This document shows, piece after piece, positions 25,735-33,589 of a stretch of 64,000 bases of DNA (its first letter is position 1; every line of letters starts with the position of its first letter). The position numbers and the translations under genes were made by a program. The stretch covers positions 62,001 to 126,000 of the forward strand of contig JAIOYP010000005.1 in assembly GCA_021741155.1 (NCBI GenBank), given 5' to 3'. Source of the stretch: Flavobacteriales bacterium. Its GTDB lineage: Bacteria; Bacteroidota; Bacteroidia; UBA10329. The notes beneath the pieces were generated by a model that ran no database searches, was not told the DNA's origin, and saw only the letters and a list, made by a program, of their open reading frames with translations.

Positions 25735-26757
25735 TCAATAAACGTTTAAGCGATTCACTGCCTTTGCGGTCTGCATCGGATTCCAATATCGCCAAGTTCT
25801 GTATTCCTCGAATGTCTTGACGTGCAGAGGCAGCCATTTTAGAAATTCTTCCTTGTCGTTTTCATGGAGAATAGTTGCCAAATAGGCTTCTAGAAACCCA
25901 AGGTTTTCCAAATCGTTCAAACGTTGGAATAGTGGCGAAATGGTGAAGTCGATGTAATTCCAGTTTTCGAGGAGACATTTTCGCTTCGCCAATTGGAGGC
26001 CTGATTCATTAGCTGAACTTGAGCACTTCTCTGAAAGCGCAATCTTTAAACTTTGGTCTAGCTTTTCTGGATTACCGTTCCATTTTGATTCGTATACAAC
26101 ATTTGAGCAACTAGAAATGAGCATGGCAGACGACCTCAAAAGGTCTACATCATCCGTCATATTGAAGCAGATTTCGGCATAAAACCACGCCCAAATATGA
26201 TTGCCAGTAGCCTTCATTAGTTTGGCTGCCCAAAAGTAATTCTCAGCAAAATTTGGAGCTTTCTGAATGCCTGCTTCAAACACGGCAAGCGCATCAACGG
26301 CTTCTTCCATTGCCAATTTTCTTTTCCCTAATTCAAAAAAAAGAACACCCTCTGATGGAAGTTTTTGAATGCCATATCTTAGTGCGTCCAATTCCTTTTT
26401 TCGCTCAGGATCCTGCGTTTTTTTCGATTCATCCAACTCTAGGTAACAGTTAGACAAGGCGATATATAAATCAGCTTGCGCATTCTTGTTATACTGAAGC
26501 TCGAAAAGATATTTCTCTGCCTTTTTCGGATTTCCGCTTTTCAGGTAGGCCTTCCCAATCTCAAAGGCATAATCATAATCGTGAGGTTCGAGATTTCGTG
26601 CTTGTTTCAGCAGTTTAATGCCTTCTTCGTACTGGCCTTCATCTATTAGTTTGATTCCTTCAACGCCAATGGAGTAGGCGTCTTTAGCGGCTTCGGTTTG
26701 GGAAAACGCAACCTGCATTACGAGGAAAAAAGAGCAACAAAGCCAAAGGCGCATCAT
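25735..26757 (-). CDS. Exported TPR-repeat protein
   Basis: A 340-residue protein with a signal peptide (LWLCCSFFLVMQVAFSQ). Tetratricopeptide repeats occupy about residues 25-200: EEGIKLLKQARNLEPHDYDY, AFEIGKAYLKSGNPKKAEKY, ALAVFEAGIQKAPNFAENYF and WAAKLMKATGNHIWAWFYAE. The C-terminal 130 residues are helical with no recognised domain. It probably scaffolds proteins in the periplasm. It lies 8 bp upstream of the DinB-like gene and diverges from the Sia-type operon. Confidence 0.82.
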   Translation of the reverse strand: MMRLWLCCSFFLVMQVAFSQTEAAKDAYSIGVEGIKLIDEGQYEEGIKLLKQARNLEPHDYDYAFEIGKAYLKSGNPKKAEKYLFELQYNKNAQADLYIALSNCYLELDESKKTQDPERKKELDALRYGIQKLPSEGVLFFELGKRKLAMEEAVDALAVFEAGIQKAPNFAENYFWAAKLMKATGNHIWAWFYAEICFNMTDDVDLLRSSAMLISSCSNVVYESKWNGNPEKLDQSLKIALSEKCSSSANESGLQLAKRKCLLENWNYIDFTISPLFQRLNDLENLGFLEAYLATILHENDKEEFLKWLPLHVKTFEEYRTWRYWNPMQTAKAVNRLNVY

Positions 26758-26999
26758 CTCTCAAATGTAATCAAATGAGCTACTTAGAAAAGTTGTCGCT
26801 AGGCAAGGAATCGCAGTAATTTCCATCCTTGAAATATGGTTTTCTTGTTTGCCTGTCTACCTCAAATTTGGTTAATACGAACCTGTCGTTTGTCGAAATC
26901 ATTTTGTTGTAGTCACGGATGATTTAAATATGGCTGTCGACTGTAACTATAGTGGTCGTTTGTCGTTTTATCCACCTGAACCAACATCAAAATAAAGGA

Positions 27000-28085
27000 T
27001 TGGAAAATTTATTTGAGTACTACAAGGAACTTGAGAAAGACCGACTCAGTTTTATCTTCAATGGCGATGTAAGTGATGATATTACAGACGGCATTATCCG
27101 CATCACCGAGTTCAATGTCAACAACTTTGAGGCACTTGCTAATCTTAGTAAGCGCATTTCCTTCATCATGGTCGAATGTTTTCAGAACGTGGTTCGCCAT
27201 GGTTTGAAAGCAGAACAAGGCTCGGAAAAAGAAAAAGCGGGCGGTCTTTTTGCAGCACGATTGATGGGAGAGGCCAACTATGTCAGTTCAATCAATTTGA
27301 TAGATATTGAGGAGGTTGAGCTTTTACGTGGAAAGTTGAATCAGCTGAACAGCATTGAAAAGGACAAGTTAAAAGCCCTGTATTTGGAAGTGTTAAACAA
27401 CGCAGAATTGTCATCCAAAGGAGGTGCGGGACTTGGGTTGATTCAGTTGGCAAGAAAAGCTGGGCAACCAATCTCGTTCGACTTTCAAGACATAAGCGAC
27501 CATCTTTCTAACTTTTATTTGTCTCTCAAGTTGACTACCGATGGCCAATCCCAGCCTGGTGAAGCATTGCGCTTCACTAAATCGTTTGATGAGAAGATTA
27601 AAAACTCGGAAGTCCTAATGATCTATAAAGGCGATTTTGGAAAGGATTCCATTATGCCAATTATCCAAATCATTGAAGAGAAGGTGAAAACCGACAACGA
27701 ATTAACCACTTCAAAAGGGTTTTTCCTGATTTTGGTGGAATTGCTTCAAAACGTATCTCGGCATAATCTAAATAGCATTACCAAGGATGGTATTTTCATG
27801 ATTACAGAAGACAAGAGCGGAACCTATTGGACATCTGTTGGAAATGTAGTTGATGGTGACACCAAGGCATTGTTAATGGACCGCATTGACGGACTCAATG
27901 CCATGGATGAAATGGGATTGAAACAAGCATATAAGCAAACGTTGCGGGAGGGATCCTTCAGCGATAAAGGTGGAGCAGGATTGGGACTGATTGAAATTGC
28001 TCGCAAGAGTTCAGAAAAGTTGAATTACAGCTTTGATGAGCTGGGAAATGGAAACTATTTCTTCACATTTAATGTCAAATTTTAA
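27000..28085 (+). CDS. SiaB-like anti-regulator kinase with two kinase halves
   Basis: A 361-residue protein of two homologous SiaB/DUF6272-type halves (about 1-180 and 190-361). Each half begins with a LxFIFNGD or VLMIYKGDF strand. Each has an N-box-like helix (MVECFQNVVRHG, LVELLQNVSRHN) and a Gly-rich ATP lid (SKGGAGLGLIQLARK, DKGGAGLGLIEIARK), so both appear able to bind ATP. Such kinases phosphorylate a small SiaC-type partner. No ATG precedes the domain; TTG at 27000 gives the expected N-terminus, and GTG at 26952 is an alternative. The SiaC-like gene follows after 3 bp and a PP2C phosphatase after that. Confidence 0.85.
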   Translation: MENLFEYYKELEKDRLSFIFNGDVSDDITDGIIRITEFNVNNFEALANLSKRISFIMVECFQNVVRHGLKAEQGSEKEKAGGLFAARLMGEANYVSSINLIDIEEVELLRGKLNQLNSIEKDKLKALYLEVLNNAELSSKGGAGLGLIQLARKAGQPISFDFQDISDHLSNFYLSLKLTTDGQSQPGEALRFTKSFDEKIKNSEVLMIYKGDFGKDSIMPIIQIIEEKVKTDNELTTSKGFFLILVELLQNVSRHNLNSITKDGIFMITEDKSGTYWTSVGNVVDGDTKALLMDRIDGLNAMDEMGLKQAYKQTLREGSFSDKGGAGLGLIEIARKSSEKLNYSFDELGNGNYFFTFNVKF

Positions 28086-28088
28086 GAA

Positions 28089-28466
28089 ATGATTGAATCT
28101 TTACACTTAGTAGCTACCGAAGACACTCCGTTGGTCGATTTTAATACAACCACTGGAATATTTAAGGTGAGTGGGCGCTCGTTACCAGAAGACGCTTTGG
28201 TGTTTTACAAGCCAATTGAAGATTGGCTGAAAGCGTATGTCGAAGACCCGCTTGACATGACTACCATGGAAATGTCGGTCGATTATTTCAACTCTGCATC
28301 TACACGTTACATTTTCAATATTCTGATGACTTTGGAAGACTTGATTGATGCTGGAAAAGAGGCCAAGATTATTTGGAATTATCGGAAAGATGACGACATG
28401 ATTGAAGCCAAGGGAGAGGAGTTGGAGAGCATTTTGGAAGTTCCATTCGAAATGAAAATGATTTAA
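28089..28466 (+). CDS. SiaC-like regulatory phosphoprotein
   Basis: A 125-residue protein of the SiaC/DUF1987 family, recognised by DFNTTTGIFKVSGRSLPED near the N-terminus, the YKPIEDWLKAYVEDP helix, and YFNSASTRYIFNIL (66-79), which holds candidate phospho-acceptors S69, S71 and T72. In Pseudomonas SiaC binds and activates a diguanylate cyclase when unphosphorylated; SiaB phosphorylates it and SiaA removes the phosphate. Here it lies between the kinase and the phosphatase, 3 and 5 bp away, but no diguanylate cyclase is adjacent, so its target is unknown. Confidence 0.9.
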   Translation: MIESLHLVATEDTPLVDFNTTTGIFKVSGRSLPEDALVFYKPIEDWLKAYVEDPLDMTTMEMSVDYFNSASTRYIFNILMTLEDLIDAGKEAKIIWNYRKDDDMIEAKGEELESILEVPFEMKMI

Positions 28467-28471
28467 TACCT

Positions 28472-29572
28472 ATGGCGAGAGGCTCAGTTAAAGACGTACG
28501 ATTGCAGTATGCGCTCTATGGTGCGCTGTTCGGATGTGCATTTCCGATAGTTGCAACGCTTTTTGATGCGTTTATGCGCGACCTTGGCCTCGGTCTCAAC
28601 GGGTTGATTGAAGCACAGAAAACACAACCACTCCATTGGATTATTGACACCGCTCCCATCTTTCTTGGATTCTTTTCTTGTCTTGCTGGAATTAAGCAGC
28701 AGGATGTGATTGAGATGAATGAAAGCCTAGAACGCAAAGTAGAGCAACGAACCGAAATGCTTCATGAGCAAAACGAAGAGCTCCGCACCATCCAAGATGA
28801 ATTGGAGGACAGTTTAACCCGTATTTCGCACAGTATAAATTACGCACAGCGTATACAAGATGCCATTGTGTCGAATACCAATGAATTGGAGGCTGCGTTT
28901 CCAGACTCGTTTGTCATGTTTAGACCGAGAGACGTGGTTAGTGGCGATTTTCCGTGGTATTTGAAGAAAGGAGATTACCATTATTTGGCAGCAGTTGATT
29001 GTACTGGTCATGGTGTTCCAGGTGCGTTTATGTCGCTCATTGGTTATTTCCTTTTGAATAGAATTGTGAAGGAAAATGGCTTTTCTAACACGGATGAGAT
29101 TCTAACCGAATTGCACAAAGAAGTGGTGAAAGTTTTGAACCAGAGCGATGACTCAGATGTACATGATGGAATGGATTTGGCGCTTTGCCGTATTGACACG
29201 GTAAAAAAAGAAGTGATGTATTCAGGTGCTGGAAACCCAGTTTATCACTTGAACGAATCAGAACTTACAGAATATAAAGCCGATTATTGGAGCATTGGCG
29301 GCACGCAGTATCGCAAGCGTGGCGACTACAGCGCGCATTCGTTCAGCTATAAAGATGGCGACATGATTTCGATGTTCTCTGATGGTATTACCGATCAGTT
29401 TTCTGCTGATGGCCAAAAGAAATTCGGATTCAAAAAAATCAGAACACATCTCGAAAACAACTCATCTGGATCGATGGCCGAAATGAAAACATCCTTTGAA
29501 GCAGAAATGAATCAATGGATGGGCAACCACAAGCAACTAGACGATATGCTGATGATGGGTGTGAGGTTGTAG
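28472..29572 (+). CDS. Membrane SpoIIE/PP2C-type phosphatase (SiaA-like)
   Basis: A 366-residue protein with two N-terminal membrane segments (about 12-35 and 50-72), a coiled-coil linker (ESLERKVEQRTEMLHEQNEE), and a SpoIIE-type PP2C domain (about 130-366). Metal-binding signatures are RPRDVVSGDF, AAVDCTGHGVPGAFMS, GMDLALCRID and MFSDGITDQFSADGQ. The first usually continues SGDFYW; here it is SGDFPW. It probably dephosphorylates the SiaC-like protein in response to a membrane signal. It lacks the periplasmic HAMP-type sensor of Pseudomonas SiaA, so the stimulus is probably different. It is last in the operon, before a 19-bp inverted repeat. Confidence 0.88.
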   Translation: MARGSVKDVRLQYALYGALFGCAFPIVATLFDAFMRDLGLGLNGLIEAQKTQPLHWIIDTAPIFLGFFSCLAGIKQQDVIEMNESLERKVEQRTEMLHEQNEELRTIQDELEDSLTRISHSINYAQRIQDAIVSNTNELEAAFPDSFVMFRPRDVVSGDFPWYLKKGDYHYLAAVDCTGHGVPGAFMSLIGYFLLNRIVKENGFSNTDEILTELHKEVVKVLNQSDDSDVHDGMDLALCRIDTVKKEVMYSGAGNPVYHLNESELTEYKADYWSIGGTQYRKRGDYSAHSFSYKDGDMISMFSDGITDQFSADGQKKFGFKKIRTHLENNSSGSMAEMKTSFEAEMNQWMGNHKQLDDMLMMGVRL

Positions 29573-29594
29573 GTCTCTATTACCCGAAAAATCT

Positions 29595-29641
29595 GTCATT
29601 ATGAGACCCCATTAAATCTTAAAATGGGGTCTCATAATGAC
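29595..29641. repeat. Perfect 19-bp inverted repeat
   Basis: GTCATTATGAGACCCCATT (29595-29613) and its exact reverse complement (29623-29641) enclose a nine-base loop. There is no adjacent T-run. It lies 22 bp after the phosphatase stop and just upstream of the duplicated LamG unit. It could be a bidirectional terminator, a protein-binding site or the remnant of a small mobile repeat. Confidence 0.85.
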
Positions 29642-29753
29642 GGTTTTCTCCTACGTATGTACCATTCATAGATCAGCAACGACCACTCATGGGTTTGTGC
29701 TTGATGCGTTGAAATTCTCGTGCTTCATTTGCGCGGAACTAACTCATCTACAC

Positions 29754-31466
29754 ATGAAAAAACATTTCCTTTCTGCTCTTTTTATGGCCGCCATTTCATC
29801 CATGGCAATGGCGCAAGACATTACTTCTAACCTAGAAGCTTACGTCTCATTCGATAACGGAAACGCCACTATTGATGCTGGTGCTGCAACCGTGGCGGGC
29901 ATCATAAACGGTGCTACCTCCGCCAGCGATAAAGACGGAAATCCAAACTCGGCCATGTATTTTGACGGTGGAGATTGGATTGACTTTGGCAATTACAGCA
30001 ACTATCAGTTCGGTTACGACAGTTTCACGATCGCTTGTTGGATGAAGGCAGATGCGACCGGAACGGCCGGTTATGTGATCGGGAAACGAGGCTTCACTTC
30101 TGGTTCGGATCACGTTTACGGACTGACATACAATTACAACAGTGGCGGACAGGTTCTCAGTTACCTGCGCGATGACAACAGCAATTCAGCCACGTACCCT
30201 ACCTTCTCTGTGGCAGCTGGTCAGTGGCATCACGTAGCAATCATGGTTGACCGTACGCTGAATGCTGCCATCATTTACGTTGACGGTACTATGGTTGCTG
30301 CTCAAGTTTTGCCCATGGGTTTCGTAGGCATGAATGCCAATGGCACCAGCTTTGGCAATCTTGTAATGGGCAGTGCATCCAATGGCGACCAATACTTCAA
30401 AGGATGGGTGGATGAAGTAAGAATTTACCGCAGAGCATTAAGCGAGGCAGACATGAGCGAATTGATCGGTCCACAGCAATGCGTGGTGAATATTCCTGAT
30501 GCCATTCTAAAAACGGCTTTGGTGAACAACTCAAACATCAACACCAATTCTGACTTCGAAATCCAGTGCTATGAAGCTGCCGACTACACTGGTTCCATCA
30601 ACTTGTTTGGAACCAGTGTTACAGACCTCACTGGAATAGAGGCTTTCACTTCGGCTTATGATTTAGACATTACTGGAACGGGTGTAACCTCTTTTGACAT
30701 TACTCCGAATGTTTCGCTAGCACAGTTTTCTGCTGGGAATTTGTCTCTTACAGGAACGCTGACCTTCGATGCGGCCAATGCTGCATTGGAAGCGGTTTTT
30801 ATCCAAAATAATCAATTGAGCGGTTTAGATGTGAGCGCACTTCCAAACCTTCAATTCTTGGACTTCAATTACAACAACTTAGTAAGTCTCGATTTAAGCC
30901 AAAACCCTGCTTTGGTAGGTCTTACAGCTCAAGGAAACATGCTGACAGCTTTAGATCTGAGCAACAGCCCTCAACTCACCACTGTGTTTTGTAATTCAAA
31001 TGCAATTGTTGCTCTTGATCTTTCGGAGAACAGCGCGTTAGCGACCCTCAATTGCGAGAGCAACTCGTTGAATTATCTGAACGTGGCCAATGGCAGCAAT
31101 ACCAATGTCACGTATTTCAACGCATTGAACAATCCTGATTTAACTTGTATTCAGGTGGACAATGTGGCTTATAGCACCACCAACTGGACCAGTGTTTCTT
31201 CTTGGTCAACTTTCAATACCTACTGCACACCGCCCATTACGGTTGGTGTGGATGAAGCAGAATCGCAAGCATTTGAAATGTTCCCAAATCCAACCACAGG
31301 AACACTTCATTTTTCAGAAGCCATTGCAGGCCAACTTTTGGATGTGACAGGAAAGATTCTGATCCAATTCCCTATTTCGCGTACGCTTGACCTAAGCACA
31401 TTGGCCGAGGGCGTTTACCTCATCCGAAGCAACAGCGGAGCAGTAAGCCGAATCGTAAAAAACTAA
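29754..31466 (+). CDS. LamG-LRR T9SS secreted protein, copy 1
   Basis: A 570-residue secreted protein. Order: signal peptide (MKKHFLSALFMAAISSMAMA); a LamG/concanavalin-like domain (about 20-240) with DFGNYSNYQFGYDSFTIACW, WHHVAIMVDRTLNAAIIYVDG and KGWVDEVRIYRRALSE; an LRR-like region (about 245-480) with repeats of the form LxxLDLSxNPxLxxLxxxxN; and a type A T9SS sorting domain (FEMFPNPTTGTLHFSE, LDVTGKILIQFP, LAEGVYLIRSNSG). LamG domains bind carbohydrate or protein ligands, so adhesion is likely. ATG 29754 gives the signal peptide. A near-identical copy follows, with its leader and terminator. Confidence 0.9.
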   Translation: MKKHFLSALFMAAISSMAMAQDITSNLEAYVSFDNGNATIDAGAATVAGIINGATSASDKDGNPNSAMYFDGGDWIDFGNYSNYQFGYDSFTIACWMKADATGTAGYVIGKRGFTSGSDHVYGLTYNYNSGGQVLSYLRDDNSNSATYPTFSVAAGQWHHVAIMVDRTLNAAIIYVDGTMVAAQVLPMGFVGMNANGTSFGNLVMGSASNGDQYFKGWVDEVRIYRRALSEADMSELIGPQQCVVNIPDAILKTALVNNSNINTNSDFEIQCYEAADYTGSINLFGTSVTDLTGIEAFTSAYDLDITGTGVTSFDITPNVSLAQFSAGNLSLTGTLTFDAANAALEAVFIQNNQLSGLDVSALPNLQFLDFNYNNLVSLDLSQNPALVGLTAQGNMLTALDLSNSPQLTTVFCNSNAIVALDLSENSALATLNCESNSLNYLNVANGSNTNVTYFNALNNPDLTCIQVDNVAYSTTNWTSVSSWSTFNTYCTPPITVGVDEAESQAFEMFPNPTTGTLHFSEAIAGQLLDVTGKILIQFPISRTLDLSTLAEGVYLIRSNSGAVSRIVKN

Positions 31467-31501
31467 GATGATGTAGTGTGGGTTTGAAGAGCCTCGGGCG
31501 C

Positions 31502-31525
31502 GAAAGCGTTCGGGGCTTTCTTTTT
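31502..31525 (+). terminator. Terminator of the GAAAGC/GCTTTC type (copy 2)
   Basis: GAAAGC (31502-31507) and GCTTTC (31515-31520) enclose GTTCGGG, then a T-run. Upstream GCCTCGG can pair with CCGGGGC-like bases to make a longer alternative stem. It is the same sequence as at 33442 and, in core, 12072. Confidence 0.8.
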
Positions 31526-31699
31526 GGAGAATGTTGACAGTTCCCGCCCGAAACCAAAAAGATGCGGTGAAAACCGCTTTGGAAGGCCGAACAAACAAGG
31601 TTTGATACCATTCGTGGATCAGAAACGACCACTCATGGGTTTGTGCTTGATGCGTTGAAATTCTCGTGCTTCATTTGCGCGGAACTAACTCATCTACAC

Positions 31700-33406
31700 A
31701 TGAAAAAACATTTCCTTTCTGCTCTTTTTATGGCCGCCATTTCATCAATGGCAACGGCTCAGGACATTACGTCCAACTTGGAGGCCCACATCTCTTTTGA
31801 TAACGGAAACGCCACAATTGATGCTGGTGCAGCAACCGTGGCCGGCATCATAAACGGTGCTACTTCGGTCAGTGATAGGGACGGAAACCCCAATTCGGCC
31901 ATGTATTTTGACGGTGGCGATTGGATTGACTTTGGCAATTACAGCAACTATCAATTTGGCTACGATAGTTTTACAATCGCTTGTTGGATGAAGGCAGATG
32001 CGACCGGCACGGCTGGTTATGTAATCGGGAAACGAGGCTTTACTTCTGGTTCGGATCACGTTTATGGACTGACTTACAACTACACTAATGGTGGACAGGT
32101 TCTCAATTATCTGCGCGATGACAACAGTAATGCAGCCACGTATCCTACCTTCTCTGTGGCGGCTGGTCAGTGGCATCACGTAGCAATCATGGTTGACCGT
32201 ACCCTGAACGCTGCCATCATTTACGTTGACGGCACTATCGTTGCTGCTCAACCTTTGCCTATGGGTTTCCTCGGCATGAATGCCAACGGTACCACCTTTG
32301 GCAATCTTGTAATGGGTCGTGCATCCAATGGCGACCAATACTTCAAAGGATGGGTGGATGAAGTAAGAATTTACCGCAGAGCATTAAGTGAGGCAGACAT
32401 GAGCGAATTGTTCGATCCACAGCAATGCGTGGTGAATATTCCTGATGCCATTCTAAAAACGGCTTTGGTAAACAACTCAAACATCAACACCAATTCTGAT
32501 ACGGAAATCCAGTGTTCAGAAGCCGCCAACTACACTGGTTATATCAACGTGGCAACAGCCAATGTTGCAGACCTCACGGGAATAGAGGCTTTCACTTCGG
32601 CAGTTGGCCTTGATATCAGCTTCACGGATGTCACCTCATTCGACATTACTCCAAACGTTTCGCTTACTTATTTCAATTGTACTCAATTAGGCTTAACCGG
32701 AACGCTGATCTTCAATGCGGCCAATGCAGCATTGCAACAAGTGTTTGTGGGCCAGAACCAATTGAGTGGCTTAGATGTAACAGCACTTTCAAATCTTAAT
32801 CATTTGAATTGTGCATACAATAATAGCATTGCAAGCCTCGACCTTAGCGCAAACCCTGCGCTGGGTATTTTGGCCATGAACTATAACGCCATCAGCAGTT
32901 TAGACCTATCCAATAATCTTCTGCTAGCTGATTTTTCGTGTGCAGGCAATGACCTCTCGACACTTGATCTCTCGCAGAACAGCGCATTAGCGACCCTCAA
33001 TTGTGAGGACAACTCATTAAACTATCTGAACGTGGCCAATGGCACCAATACCAATGTCACGTCTTTCAATGCGTTAAACAATCCGGATTTAACGTGTATT
33101 CAGGTGGATGATGCCGTTTATAGTACATCTCATTGGCCAGGAGTAAGCGGGTGGACCAGTTTCAATGAAAGTTGCATAAGTGTTGGAATAAATGAAGCTA
33201 CAAGCAGTGAGTTCCAACTCTATCCGAACCCAACTTCTGGCTTCATTTCCTTCACAGAACCAATTGCAGGTCAGCTTTTGGATGTAACAGGAAAGATCTT
33301 GATCCAATTCCCTAATACACGTACGCTTGACCTAAGCACATTGGCCGATGGTGTTTACCTGATCCGCAGCAACAGCGGAGCGGTAAGCCGAATCGTAAAA
33401 AATTAA
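31700..33406 (+). CDS. LamG-LRR T9SS secreted protein, copy 2
   Basis: A 568-residue paralogue of the gene at 29754 with the same architecture. The signal peptide and LamG domain differ at only a scatter of positions (for example SDKDG to SDRDG, VLPMGFVG to PLPMGFLG). The LRR region is clearly diverged in sequence and repeat detail (NQLSGLDVTALSNLNHLNCA, NYNAISSLDLSNNLLLADFS). The C-terminal sorting domain is again almost the same. The 93 bp before each ATG are also nearly identical, so this is a recent tandem duplication with change concentrated in the probable binding region. Confidence 0.9.
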   Translation: MKKHFLSALFMAAISSMATAQDITSNLEAHISFDNGNATIDAGAATVAGIINGATSVSDRDGNPNSAMYFDGGDWIDFGNYSNYQFGYDSFTIACWMKADATGTAGYVIGKRGFTSGSDHVYGLTYNYTNGGQVLNYLRDDNSNAATYPTFSVAAGQWHHVAIMVDRTLNAAIIYVDGTIVAAQPLPMGFLGMNANGTTFGNLVMGRASNGDQYFKGWVDEVRIYRRALSEADMSELFDPQQCVVNIPDAILKTALVNNSNINTNSDTEIQCSEAANYTGYINVATANVADLTGIEAFTSAVGLDISFTDVTSFDITPNVSLTYFNCTQLGLTGTLIFNAANAALQQVFVGQNQLSGLDVTALSNLNHLNCAYNNSIASLDLSANPALGILAMNYNAISSLDLSNNLLLADFSCAGNDLSTLDLSQNSALATLNCEDNSLNYLNVANGTNTNVTSFNALNNPDLTCIQVDDAVYSTSHWPGVSGWTSFNESCISVGINEATSSEFQLYPNPTSGFISFTEPIAGQLLDVTGKILIQFPNTRTLDLSTLADGVYLIRSNSGAVSRIVKN

Positions 33407-33441
33407 GATGATGTAGTGTGGGTTTGAGGAGCCTCGGGCGC

Positions 33442-33469
33442 GAAAGCGTTCGGGGCTTTCTCTTTTTTT
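33442..33469 (+). terminator. Terminator of the GAAAGC/GCTTTC type (copy 3)
   Basis: GAAAGC (33442-33447) and GCTTTC (33455-33460) with loop GTTCGGG and a T-rich tail; part of the duplicated LamG unit. Confidence 0.8.
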
Positions 33470-33589
33470 AGAGGAATACGATTGTCTGTTTACCTGCCCA
33501 AAGGAAATGGTATAGACCTAATTATCGGAAGTCCAAAAATGCTGAATGGAACATGTTTATACATTCTCGCCAAAACCTGCGATACAGAA

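Noticed and set aside
26882..26965. Direct repeat TCGTTTGTCG (26886 and 26956) as an operator of the Sia-type operon
   Set aside because: Ten bases over 70 bp with no symmetry is too weak to claim.
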